Of a stretch of DNA of 64,000 nt, positions 35,301 to 46,639 are shown piece after piece (the stretch's first letter is position 1; each line of letters begins with the position of its first letter). The stretch is from Brachionus manjavacas (lineage: Eukaryota > Rotifera > Eurotatoria > Ploima > Brachionidae). A model generated the notes under the pieces. That model was not told the DNA's origin, made no database searches, and worked only from the letters and a program-made list of their open reading frames with translations. The position numbers were made by a program, and so were the translations under genes. The stretch lies in contig JAHQIY010000011.1 in the NCBI GenBank assembly GCA_019054805.1, positions 2,485,001-2,549,000 of the forward strand, written 5' to 3'.

Positions 35301-38300
35301 TCAATCTTTAATTTTAAAGCCAAGAAAAAATTTTGAGAATGGTAGATTTTTTTGGACATCTGGAAGTAACACTGAGACTTGTATCTAAAACTAGCCTTAG
35401 GAGCTGTGCACCTTCCTTGCTAAGCCGCGAAAAAAGCTTGTGGTAACGACCCTGGCCCGACATTTTATAAGGCTTAGCGGAAACTCTCGTGGTCACATGA
35501 ATTTTGACAAAGTTAAAACCATTTTTTGATTTAAAAAATTTTTTTCAAATAAAAATAATACTTCCAAAATAAAATAAATCTGTCGACAAAAAAACATAGG
35601 TATTCGATGTCCATAATAGAGTTAAATTAATGATAAATATAAAATTTTAAGAATCAAAGGGATAGAATCAATTGTTGATGACATAATCCTCATCAGTCCA
35701 GTTGACAGTCATCTTCAAATTTACTTGATATCTGCAATAACTATGGTCTTAAATGGAGAATAAAATTTAACCCAAAGAAATCTGAAATAATTACGTTTGG
35801 CCCTATCCTCTTTAACTGTGACTTCTTCTTGGGTGGTAAAAAGTTGAATATAGCTCCAAGTATAGAATATTTAGGATTCGTTATCGACTCCAATCTAGAC
35901 TTTAACCCTTTTGCAATTGAAAAATTTAAACAAGTTCAGAAATCATTCTTCTCAGCTTCTTTTTTGTTAAACAAGATGAGTCATATTTCCCCTTCTCTAA
36001 AGAGTTTCATTTACAAAACATTTTGCCTTTCCCAATTCACATATGGTCTTGAAAACTTAACTCTAGACACAAAAACCCTCAAAGCTCTAAACATTAATCA
36101 AAACAACCTTGTTAGACAAATGTTTAATCTAAAATCTAATTGTCACATTTCTGGAATCCTAAAAGTTCTTAGACTCTTTAAAATTGATCAGCTCTATCTT
36201 TTTTCCAAGATGTCTTTTATCACTTCAATTGGGTTCAATCAGTTATCTTCTCAAATATTTAAGTACTTATGTTATAACATTTCCAACAGCTCTCCCCATT
36301 CTTTTGGAAATGATCTCAAGCATTTGTTACAGTTCACTAATAAAAATCTTGACTCAATATTAGCAAATATTGGTCAACTGAAGTTGGATCTTAAGCGGCA
36401 GTTCTACATTCGTGACGGCATCTCGGATTCAATAGAGCTTTGTTTGAATAACTTAAGATTTAAATCCTTTCAAAACCTTCTAAACGAACTAATCAAACCA
36501 AGGTAGATCAGTTCACTTCTTCTGGTCCAAAGGAGTTTATAACACAAATTGTATATTTTTCTTTTCTACTTTAGAATTGTTCTTTTTTTTTTTTTTTTTT
36601 TTAAACTTTATTTTAATTTTTACTTCTCCTGATGGAGGTTAATTTGAATCAAATAAATAAAATAAATAGAATCAATTGTAAATAAAAAATAAAATCTAAA
36701 AAAATGGCTGTCGAGGACACAAAAAAACAGCATTTTAGAAATTTTAATTTCATTTAAGATTAATGATTAATACAAGAATTGAATAATTAGTAAAAACAAA
36801 ACAAAAGTCAATTATTTTGTGTTACATTCCAAAGTCTGGCATTTTTTTTCCTACCTGATTTAGGCTTTTGACCTGAAAATTTATCATAAAATTTTTCTGG
36901 AATAACTGTTAGCTTTTGACTTACTGCAATCATGTTCTTAAATAATCTTTAATCTCTCTAAAAGTTGAGGAAATGGAACTCTTTCTTTGAAAGTATGGAC
37001 TTTTTTTATAGCACAGTTTGTGGCCTCATGTGCTTGGATACGCAGCACCTTCGAACCAGCCTGGATTTTTTTTCATCCATTCTTTTTCAAAATAATTTTC
37101 ATTCATTTTTTGCTATAATTAAAGAAAAATGAAACACAAGTGAAAATAGAAAATTAAAAATAACATCTTTTAGGATATTATTTATGTTTAATTAATAATA
37201 TTAAGTTTATTTAATTTATGATATCAGTAATATTAGTGATGCGATCAGAAATTTTGATGAAAAAAAAATAGCCAAAAAATTTTATCTAAATATTAGTTAA
37301 AATTAATTAAAATTCGCATCCGGACCTCTTTTGACTAAATTAAGAAACTGAAGTTTCAATTTCAGAAACAAAAAAATTTAAATTTATTTTAAAAACAAAA
37401 TAAAGAATTATAAAGTTTTTATTTTTAATGTGTTTAAACTTCATGTGTCCTAAAATATCCGTGTAAAAAATTTTATTTTTCCAAATGATCTTATAATTTC
37501 AGCATTTATTTTATTTTCGAATATTTAGGCAACAAAGTGCAAAAAAATTAATTAAAAAATTTTCTTGCTATCTAATTTTCTCATTTTGGACTTGAAACTA
37601 TAATGAATTCTTAATATAAGAACATTAAAATATGGTAATCATTTATTGAGATCATCTATTCTTCTTAAAAGATAAATTCACAATCCGATTCCTCTGTTTC
37701 AGACTCTGATGAAAATAAAGATTCTTTTTAATTATTATTAACTTTCATCTCAATAATCTTTTTCTGGCAAAATACCCCAAGACTATTAGTGCGAGAACGT
37801 ATAAATTTAGATTTTGGTGGTATATTAATAATTTTTACAGAAATAGGGTTTAAAATTTAGTTAAAATATTCAAAATTTAAAAGAAATCCAATGTTTTTGA
37901 TACTTTATTTATATAAGTTTGAGTTCAAATTCAAAAAAGTAAAACCGAAGATTTGTTAAGAATTTTGTTTAAATTATTTTTAAAGAAAATGTGAGTTTTA
38001 GGTGATCCCTGAGACTTTAAATGATTCAAGTGAAAAAAAAATCACTTTCTTTTTCGATAATAAAAATTGGCAGACCCTTTTCTAAAAAAATATACACTTG
38101 TATGTAGAAAATTTTCTTACAAAATGCTCTTACAGAATATATATGATTTTAGAAATATTTTAATTTTATCACTGAATGCCTGGGTCTAAAAGAACTATAG
38201 CTTTTAAAAGGGTTAGTTATTTTTAGACCCTCACAAAAAAAATTACAAAAAAAAAATACTAGAGAAAATAACCTAAAACCTAACCATAGCAAAAAAATCG

Positions 38301-39856
38301 AAATTTTAAATCTTATAACTTTTGTTCAAATTTTAGGAATTTATTTTACTTTTTTTAATAATTACTTAAATATTTAGAGAATTTCTTACATGGTAATTGG
38401 CGACAAAATCTAGGCATCACATGAAACCGATCACAAGCAGACTCATTAACTTCAAAACCCTTCCATTTCAAGTCATACAACTCCAAAATTTCAGTAAATA
38501 TAAAACTCTTTAACAAATCAAGTTCTCTAATTGTAAAATTCTAACAAAATTAAATTTAAATTAATTTTTTTGTTGTCTAAATAAATTTACTTCCAGCATA
38601 TCTTCTTTTACTAAATTAAGCTTAAATTCAGTGTTATAAATTACAACGACACAGTCTGGCAGGTGGTCAATAGGCTCATGGGAAAAAATCGAATAACCTT
38701 CAAAAACATAATCATGGCCATCGAACGCTACTTTAGTGGGGTGTTTGCAAATAAAATGAGAAAACGGACTAACACTCATTCTATAGTGATAGAGTCTATC
38801 AAAATTATTCGATAGTAGATCACATGACTCTATGGCTTTTTCGCCATAATAAATCTGATGCCTGGTGCCGAACTTGGTATTTTTAAGTTTGCATTTACAC
38901 AAAGGTCCATCATTAGTCTAAATAAAAAATTTAATTTTGTTTTTCTCTTTATTTAGATAAAAAACTACTTGATTTGGTTCATTAAAGCTTAGCTCTGGAT
39001 GCAGACGTTCTGGATGATTTTGTTTACGATTTATTTCCATGCTGCGCAAGTCTTCAAAATTGTCTTCTTTAGGCTCTTTTGGCACAGTTTTTTTATCTTC
39101 ACTTTCACTCTCACTTTCAGAAGAAGGTGATTCCGTAGATGATTCATCTGATTCATTTATGCACTCATGATGACTTGCCTTATCGCATGTACAACGGGAA
39201 AATTTTTGAAATTTTTTTGTCATCAAAAGTTGTCTATAGTCAGGTATTGCCAATTTTTCCGCTGGTATATCCGCTTTTTGCCTAGCTAGTCTGCTTCTAT
39301 TCAAAATTTTCTCGTCAAATCGATAACACAAGTCAATTAAGCTTTGGCTAGCCTTGGTTAATTTGGGTGTTTTGTCGTCTTTTATGTAATAAGTTGGAAC
39401 CAAAGTTGTCTGAGTGAAAGAAGGCTCAGTATTGGTATAGTTTAGATCCCTGGACCGGTTGCCATGCCGTTCCCTGTGTCTGGAGTCATGACGGCGATAT
39501 GATGAACGGTACGATCCCCTCGATCTGGAACGAGATCGATTTCTAGACCGTGTTCGGCATCTAGACCTCGATCGAGATCTAGACCGGCTTCTGCGTCTAC
39601 TATGCCTCCGCTCATGCTTAAACGATGCCGCTCTCCTGGGTTGAAACTGAAGATTGGACTGTGGAATGGAAGGGATCAGAGCTGGCGGGTGCAAAGAATT
39701 TTGTGGGTATGCAGGAGGGATTGGGTATGGATAGGGTGCATATGAATAAGGCAGTGGTGGTGGGTATTGATATCCTGGTGGAGGATAAGGGTAAAAATTG
39801 GTAGCCGATTGCTGATAGTAGTTCGGATAGCCAGGATTATAATTATTCGGATTCAT
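32353..39856 (-). CDS. DROSHA: Drosha, nuclear RNase III of the microRNA Microprocessor
   Basis: Cleaves primary microRNA hairpins in the nucleus with a DGCR8/Pasha partner. Four coding exons: 38969-39856, 38591-38917, 38390-38540 and 32353-34475; 3489 nt, 1162 aa. The N-terminus is Pro/Tyr-rich (YPPPLPYSYAPYPYPIPP) followed by an RS-rich stretch (about residues 80-130) and an acidic Ser block. Exons 1-3 contain the central region (NDGPLCKCK, HDYVFEGYSIF, RFHVMPRFCRQLP). The last exon holds two RNase III domains, ERLEFLGDKILE with ANSFEALLAAIYLD (about 745-850) and QRLEFLGDTVLN with FEAFVGALYVD (about 925-1020). Acidic metal ligands are kept in both. A C-terminal dsRBD (SRLQQCCLSI ... KSIHDAEIEAAKHAL) and a Lys-rich tail follow. 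There is no helicase or PAZ domain, so it is not Dicer. The third intron is 3.9 kb of transposon debris. Confidence 0.96.
34546..35285. mobile_element. Fold-back element with subterminal tandem repeats in the Drosha intron
   Basis: Ends match inversely: GAAGATTAAAAAAACATATA on the left and TATATGTTTTTTTAATCTTC on the right. The left half repeats GTGAATCAAAACATAAA-like units about every 33 bp (34575-34700); the right half repeats the reverse complement TTTATGTTTTATTCAC (35010-35200). It has no coding capacity, and its target duplication is not resolved. Confidence 0.75.
35314..35496 (-). other. Unassigned 60-codon open frame
   Basis: Minus-strand frame containing SGQGRYHKLFSRLSKEGAQL and SLSVTSRCPKKS, more GC-rich than the surrounding intron. 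It looks coding-like but is not recognised; possibly a transposon scrap. It lies on the same strand as Drosha but has no obvious splice context. Confidence 0.25.
35655..36665 (+). pseudogene. LINE reverse transcriptase C-terminal remnant (Drosha intron)
   Basis: Reads [15 protein letters not shown] (mutated YADD motif), a frameshift, then [15 protein letters not shown] and an intact 225-codon frame from 35829 with SIEYLGFVIDSNLDF and FCLSQFTYGLENLTLD. It closes with an AAATAAATAA tail near 36665. It is inserted antisense to Drosha, 5'-truncated, and of the same family as 22130-23975. Confidence 0.88.
36890..38300 (-). mobile_element. Diverged copy of the long-TIR element, right arm retained
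   Basis: The right part (37920-38300) follows the right arm of 30313-31830 in the same order: GTAAAACC, AGAATTTTGT, GATCCCT, then CTTACAGAATATATAT and the GGGTCTAAAAGAAC / AAAAGGGTT segment. To its left, minus-strand coding reads PPKSKFIRSRTNSLGVFCQK (about 37770-37830), homologous to the relic protein of the first copy, and SSESETEES. A possible continuation near 36960-37060 reads VHTFKERVPFPQLLERLK. The left arm is not recognisable. Confidence 0.6.
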
Positions 39857-41094
39857 TTTTTCATTTTTATAATCATTTATAAAAAAATTTAAAAATTTTT
39901 ATTTCTGGAAATAATTCTAAAATTAATTGACATTTTTAAATTAACTTTATGTGTTGATTTTTTTTAATTTGATGATTATTTAACTTTTGCTGTGAAATTT
40001 AAATACAAAAAAGTTCTTTATTATTTAAAAAAAAAAAAAATACCATTTAACAAAAGATAAATTGGGTTTTAAATTAATAGATGGAAAATTTTATTTGATA
40101 TGATGTAGGAGCTGGTTAATGCTAACACATTTTCCCAAAAAAGTGATTTTGTTGACAAATATATTTTTAAATTAAAAAATACTTATATTTAATTTAGAAT
40201 TTATAAAAATTATTGATTTGACAAAATTTTAAGTATTTTTATATGAATTTTGTCCGATATTCCAATCTGTTTGTTGATTAGTGGTCAAACGCCCACTTGG
40301 AGGGCTTTCATTGTAAAAAGGTATTTCAATACAATTATTCAACAAACGATTTGTATTAGAATGCTTATTAATCCGTCATATGAATATTAAATTGTCATTT
40401 GAAATTAAATAAAATCGTAATGTGGATAATTAAATTAATGATTTTGATTTATTAGAAGTTTAATTATTATTTTTTTTGCTGGCTTAATTTTTTGAATAAA
40501 TTAAATTAAATTAATTATTAATTTAATTGTCTCGAATCCCCAAACCAGGACTCTGTTTCGGACCCCGTTTAATTTTTATATGACAATCAATTTTTGTTTA
40601 TGTGACGATTTAATCATTGATATGACGGTTATTATTTTATCTTTGAATAATCGAAGAAAAATTATTAAAGAATTTTCAAACTAATTTAATTTTATTAGAA
40701 ATTTTTGGGAACAAATTTCTGGGAACTACTTTTTCTAAATGATATAAAGTATAATTTTTATCCTATAAAAAAACGTGATGTCAAACTTATTTTAGAAGAT
40801 CTATATAATTTTTTTATAGCATAAATTTTATTATCATGATACAAAAAAAATATAAAAAATATAAAAAAAGACACATTATTCCAAAAATTTCAAAAAAACA
40901 AGAAAATTTGTAATTAGTTTTGTTCGCATGTTTGTAGGTGCTTGTTGAATTTTTTTCTCTTTTTAATTGGTTTTGCTGATGGAATAGGACCAGCTTCTAA
41001 ATTATCAATAATCCAGCTATTAGTTTAATTTTTTTTAATTAGTTTATTTAATATCTAAAAAATGGCTATTATTAATCTAAAAAGAAAACCGGGC
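39857..41094. other. Upstream region of Drosha, no gene seen
   Basis: AT-rich DNA with no recognised exon. It should contain the Drosha promoter and 5' UTR close to 39857-40100. A CCCC-rich patch at 40537-40575 is unexplained. Confidence 0.4.
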
Positions 41095-41575
41095 CCGGTT
41101 GTCGTCGTAGACTGGACACCGGACGGAAATACAAATCACATTATGTATTTAAAAATACATATTAAAAAATACTTAATAAAATCTAGCAATTTGCATTAAT
41201 TGATAGCCGCATAATGCGCAAGCAACATTATTATGTCGCAAGCGTAATAAGCTCAAAATGCATAGAACATGTGGCTCGCCTATTCATTAAGACGAGCACA
41301 TGTCAGTGTGCAGGGAACGAGTGTATGCACGGTCTCGCTTGCGCTCAACATGCACATCGTCTACTGATTCAGACGAGTGCATGCAACTGCACAGCGAACC
41401 GAGTACATACACAGTGATATCCTCATCACAAATCCGGTGGATGCGCCTTCCAGGTGCATATAACCATCAATTACGATTACGCACTGGCACTACTACGGAC
41501 GTCCATAAATTCAAGCTGCTCTCAGTGAATCGGGCAGCTTTCGAACTTTATTATTTTTAAATTGAATAAAACCGA
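41095..41575 (+). repeat. GC-richer island resembling a solo LTR
   Basis: Base composition is clearly unlike its surroundings. It contains two imperfect ~40-bp direct repeats (GACGAGCACATGTCAGTGTG near 41292 and GACGAGTGCATGCAACTGCA near 41373), a TATA-like CATATAA at about 41457 and a poly-A signal AATAAA near 41564, the order expected of an LTR promoter and terminator. No matching second LTR, gag or pol is present and no target duplication was identified. The assignment is inference. Confidence 0.35.
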
Positions 41576-41589
41576 TTGACTTGTGGTCA

Positions 41590-43175
41590 AGCCACCAGTC
41601 AGCCAACATTTTTCGATATTTCCAAAGCCTTTGATAGGGTTTGGCATGAAGGTTTACTTTTTAAATTGATTAAAATGAATCCACCTCAATACTTGACTAA
41701 CTGGATTGGATCCATTTTTGATTCTAGGACATTCTTCATTTATAACAAAAAGGAGAACCTAGAAAATAAGATGAATAAATACACCAACGAACTAAACAAT
41801 GGCTCATTAAATGGAAAATGAAGACATCAGTTGAAAAGTCGTGTTCAGTAGTCTTTTCTAGGTACATTAAAGAGAATGACAATCTTAACTTAAAAATTTG
41901 TAGACATAGAATACTGAACCAAAAAGAAATGGCATGTTGAAGTTTATGATCAAATGATCAAATGCTCAATTATAAAGTAAGCAAAATAATTTCTTAAATT
42001 AACGAAATGATTTTTTTTTTATTGGTAATGAATTAACATATTATGCTACAGTCTCAAAAATTTTTTTTAATTGATCATAAAATAAATGGATTAATAATCG
42101 ATTTTTAGAATTAAAAAGAGTACCAAATCCGAAAGACAAAAAACTTAACTTCGCAAAGATAATAAAATTAAAAAACCAAATGATATTTTATATTTAGAAA
42201 AAAATTTATTTATTTGCATTATTAACTTTATTAAAAAATCAAAAATAATCGATCATTTTAGTTAATTTTGAGCATACTATTAATTTACAATTCTTTTTTT
42301 TTTGAAATTTTAATTTAACAAACTATGTTAATCAATGTTTCATCAAGAATTTTATAAAATTCTTCCTAAATCTTCAGGAAATTTATTATTAAATATAAAA
42401 TGAGCAATTTGTTATAAAGTTTTGATCATAAAATTCAACATGCCAAAGAAATCAAGTTTAATGGAATAAAATTTGATTCTAAATTAAATTTTAATATATT
42501 AGTAGACGAAATTAAAGAACGCTGCAACAAAAGGCTAAATATTATTAAGATACTGTCAAATAAAAAATGGGCTCTTAATCAAAATACACTAGGAAATTTA
42601 GATAAATCTTTAGTCGGATCAATTTTAGACTATTCTTTTCCTTGATAGAATTCATTTTCAGAAAATAATATCAAAAAACTACGAGCAATTAAGAATCTAT
42701 TCATAATCAGCAGTCAGATCTATTCTTAAGTTAAAATATGATACTCCCTCCACCATCGTGCATCATGAAGCTTTTAATAAACTAAAATTACTAACAGTCT
42801 CGAATCGGCTTTGTGAGTTGAGTGAGAGATATGCTGGGACAGGATTGAGTCATTCTTTTCCAGTGGCTGTCAGACTAGTGGAGGAATACAAAGAAGGTTT
42901 CGAATCAAGATATATTGAATACCCAACTCCATTGTGTAATTGCTACCTTACTATTTCTTCTTTTTTTCCTGAAACCTAAACTATGTAAACATGTCCGACT
43001 TGTAACAATCAATGCCTTCTAAACTTTCTTCTTTTTTTTTTTAGCTTATTACTTTATTTTGATTTTTTTAACTCAATTTATTAACTATAACTTTAATTAT
43101 ATTTTTTATTTTGATTTTTTTCAATTTATTCTGAAGGAGCCCTAACTCGTTACAGAAAACAAATAAATAATTTTA
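41590..43175 (+). pseudogene. LINE reverse transcriptase remnant, split by a hAT-like MITE
   Basis: FFDISKAFDRVWHEGLLFKL (RT palm) at 41605, an internal deletion near 41760-41820, then SVVFSRYIKEN and ILNQKE. After the 513-bp MITE it resumes IKFNGIKFDSKLNFN and EIKERCNKRLNIIKILS, then a degraded tail including FKRLCELSERYAGTGLSHSF-type sequence (42758-42979) and EGFESRYIEYPTPLC. The 3' end CTAACTCGTTACAGAAAAC plus AAATAAATAA is at about 43175. The catalytic YADD segment is lost in the deletion. Confidence 0.87.
41932..42444. mobile_element. hAT-like MITE, copy 4, with perfect 8-bp target duplication
   Basis: 513 bp flanked by identical AAAGAAAT (41924-41931 and 42445-42452). Ends are GGCATGTTGAAGTTTATGAT and the inverse TTTGATCATAAAATTCAACA followed by TGCC. 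It belongs to the same family as the copies at 1810, 16953 and 20411. Eight-bp duplication and short TIRs fit the hAT superfamily. Confidence 0.88.
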
Positions 43176-43289
43176 GCCTAAATAAAAATTATTATAGAGT
43201 CTTCAACTTTCAAATTTTAATTTTTGATTCATTCTTATTTTTACTAAATTTAATTTTTAGCATTGTGGGCTACAAGGTTACATACTGAC

Positions 43290-43800
43290 TTACTGACATG
43301 CTGGGACAGAACTGAGTCATTCCATTCCAGTGGTTGTCAGGCAAGTGGAGGAATACAAAGCAGGTTTCAAATCAAGATAAATTGAATACCCAATTCCAAC
43401 ATGTAATTTCTCCCTTTTCCGTAATTTTCATGAAGCTTCAATCATGTAAACATGTGTCACATGTAACACCCTATTTTTTATTTTATTTTAGCTTTCTTAT
43501 TTTATTTTGATTCAAACTTTTTTTTACGTCACTGTTTTAAGTCAAAGTCACAAAATTTTAAGTCAATGTCATGTCAATGACTTAAATTTTTTTTTTTTTA
43601 TTCAAAGTTTTTTTTTAACAATAAAAAAAATCACTAACTTGACTTGAAAAAAAAAATTTACTTGACTTGACTTATGACTTGTGACTTGTGGCTTAAAAGC
43701 AATTCTGTTTTGATTTTTTTATTTATATTATTATTTTTTTTCTAAATTATTATGAAATAGCTCTAACTCGGTACAGAAAACAAAAAATAAAATAAAACAA
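43290..43800 (+). pseudogene. Second LINE 3' fragment, same family, with internal repeat insertion
   Basis: Repeats the last part of the LINE at 41590: a CTGGGACAGAACTGAGTCAT region, GTGGAGGAATACAAAGCAGG, then a 3' end CTAACTCGGTACAGAAAAC with an AAATAAAA-rich tail at about 43800. Its 3' UTR is interrupted at 43536-43698. Confidence 0.75.
43536..43698. repeat. TGACTT/AAGTCA palindromic fold-back inserted in a LINE 3' UTR
   Basis: Left half has AAGTCAAAGTCAC and AAGTCAATGTCATGTCAATG; right half has the inverse TTGACTTGACTTATGACTTG and GACTTGTGGCTTAAAA. Comparison with the preceding LINE copy shows the segment is extra. No coding capacity. Confidence 0.6.
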
Positions 43801-46480
43801 ATATGCTTTTACTCACTTTTATTTACTGTTTAATAAATAAAACTGGAATTTTATTTCCCCACAATTCAAACTCTTATCAACATAATTAGGGGTTAATTTA
43901 TTTTAAATTTTTTATTATTCAATTTTATTTTTATTATTTTTAATTTCAATTTCAATTTTTTTTAAAAACTTTTCAGCACGCAAAAAAAGTTACAAAAATT
44001 TATTTTACTTTGAACTAAATATTAATATATCATTTGTCAACTAATTTAGTACATTTTTTTATTTTATTTTGTTCAAAAAGAACTTCTATTTTTATTATAT
44101 TTTTTTAATTTTTGTGAAATTAACATCAGGTTTTAAACGAAGGCTATTGCCATTCGGACAATCCCTGTGTTTTCCCCGAAAAAAACAAACAAACTTAAAC
44201 ATTGCCACACACCAACACCTTATCACATTTGATCTTGACCCAGCTAATTCAGTAAATAAACTCCATAAATAAATGAGCTCATATGCTTCCATCAGTTTAC
44301 ATACTTACTCTAAATTCAAATTTTTATCAAACAAATGATAACTATTAATTATTTAATAATTCCTTGGCTGATCAAGTTCTAGGAAAAGCAAAAAAAATTA
44401 ATCCTAAGGATTTTTCTTTTGAAAGTTATCTAAAAATAAATAGAATTTTGATTATTTATTGAAAATTGATTTTTCTTCTTTGGTCAAAATGACAACAAAT
44501 ATAGCATTAAAAAGATTATATTAGATTTATGTAAAAAAGAAATGAATGATTAACTTTTGGGTAAAAAAATGATTTTTTCTTTGAATTTTTATTTACATAT
44601 ATCAAAAAAACAAAGAATCACTAAAAATAATAACAAATTTTAACTAGAATTATTATTATTCTTTAGAAATTAATTTTTACAAATAAAGCATCAAAAAGAT
44701 TAAAATTTTGATTATTGATCTGATTTGTTTTAAAAAAAAATTTAATATTTTATTGAAAAAAAAGAGATTCTTTAATTTTTATTTTTCTAAATAAAGGAAA
44801 TAGAAAAAAGTCTGTGTAAGATTTTTAATCTTTACTTTTAAGAAATCTTATCACGGTTTACTTACTGATACTAGTTTCCTGAGTCCTTTTAATATCAGCA
44901 GTAAGTTTTAGAAAGCTAATTGTAGGATTTTTTCATACCTCTCTAAAAATTCTATTATCATTTCTATGAGAGAGCTTTCAAGGCCTTTCAGAGTGGTCTC
45001 TCTAGCTATTTTTTCGCTGAAGAGACATAACGAAATTAGCTCGGAGTTCTCATTTTGCTCTTTCTCTCCAATTTATAGCAGAGCTGCAATCTGCCATCTC
45101 ATTGGGCTTGTTACTGATTTTTTGCCATTTCTTTGGTAAAATTAAGATGTTTTGGTTTGAGTTCTTTAAAAGGTGATTAATTCTAAGAGATTAAATGCTT
45201 AAAGCTCTTTTAATGGATATGGTACCTTGATCCTTAAAAAAAATGACTCATCTAGTTATTTTATTTAGATATTTTTTTTATTTAAATTAATTTAAAGTGT
45301 CATTTTAGATGACCATTTTCGCAATCTTTGTTGTATTTCAATTTGATGTTTTTCTTGATAAACGGGCTGCATTTTAAAACCATTTTCACTCATAGAAAAG
45401 TGGCACCGGTCTGGAATAAGTAAAATAGCGGTGAAGAAGATCAACTCAATGCAGTAAACTCTCTATAATGTTTAAATAAAGGACATATTTTTTAAAAAAA
45501 ATTTAAAAAATTAAAATTTTTATTTTTGATTTGATATATTTTTTTTTTTAAAATTTATTTTTTTTTTATTTTTATTTGGATTAATTTAAAAAGTAGTTGA
45601 CTTTTTTTTAAAAAACAACATAGCAAAAGGAATTTCTAAAAAAAAAATACAAAAAAGGGAAAAAAGAAGGTGTTTTTGATGTAATAGACAACGAGGCAGA
45701 GTGTGTTGGAAAACAAAGCTGACCATGAGAGAATTAAGAAAAATCTTATCTGATTGCAAATTTTCATAATTTATGATTGCAACTAGGGGAGAAGCCCTTG
45801 CAAATTCTTCATCCTTATTATGTAATATTAACAACAAAGCTGCAACAACTCGAACAATCAATATTTAGTTCAAGCTCATTATGCCAGCGTAATAGTAGTG
45901 GTATTAGCTTAGTCGAAATTTCAATAAAAAACCCTTGATATTTCAAGTTTTTTTTGTTACGTTCTTAAGGCTCACTGTTATAATATTTGCTCATAATTTA
46001 TTACACAACACACACCGAAAACTACAAAGCTCTCTCTCTCTCTCTTTCTCTCTTTCTCTCTTTCGCTTATTTTCGTTTCATTACAACTCGAATTTAAATC
46101 ATAATTTTATTTCTTTGAAATTATGCCTTTTCCATTGAAATTTTCAAAAAAAAAACATAATAGAAAATTCTATTGAGAAAAAGAAAGAAAAAAAAAGAGA
46201 GAAACAAAAAGAAAAAAACGCGTAATTTTGTTTTTACTAGTAACTAAAATGAATGAGTAGTAGATTTGGGAGGTGCATTGTATGGAATCGTTTATTCAAA
46301 AAAAAAAAAATTTTTTTTTCTATTTTATTTTGCTAGTAATAAAAAATAAAAAAGAAAAAATTTTAGTTTATATTTTTGAGGGCTTGAGAGCAATTGCGCA
46401 AAAGTTATATAATAGAAACAATGAATGAAAAGAAAAAAATGATAATTTAGGACTGTGACACATCGTTCGATTGCGTCAAG
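43801..46480. other. Gene-free stretch upstream of the bZIP gene
   Basis: No gene recognised. A CT-rich microsatellite (about 46027-46066) may belong to the bZIP promoter or 5' UTR. A region near 44880-45140 is less AT-rich but has no persuasive exon. Confidence 0.4.
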
Positions 46481-46488
46481 TTACGTAA
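46481..46488. promoter_or_regulatory. TTACGTAA palindrome upstream of the PAR-bZIP gene
   Basis: The site reads AGTTACGTAAAC, close to the RTTAYGTAAY consensus bound by PAR-bZIP proteins, and lies 152 bp before the start codon. The same 8-mer occurs elsewhere in the window (12885 and within 21045-21360), so chance is not excluded. Confidence 0.35.
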
Positions 46489-46639
46489 ACTAGTTGTATA
46501 GACTTGGATGTTGATGAAGGCCCAAGCCAAGTGTCATTGATCTAAAGACCTCTCTTTTTTGTTTAGACTAAATCCGAATTTGTACGGAACTATCCGTAAT
46601 ATTCGATGTTTTCTCTCTAGTTGGTTGTAAGATAATTTT

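Noticed and set aside
44069..44292. Overlapping plus and minus open frames near 44.1 kb
   Set aside because: No motif, low-complexity composition and no splice context.
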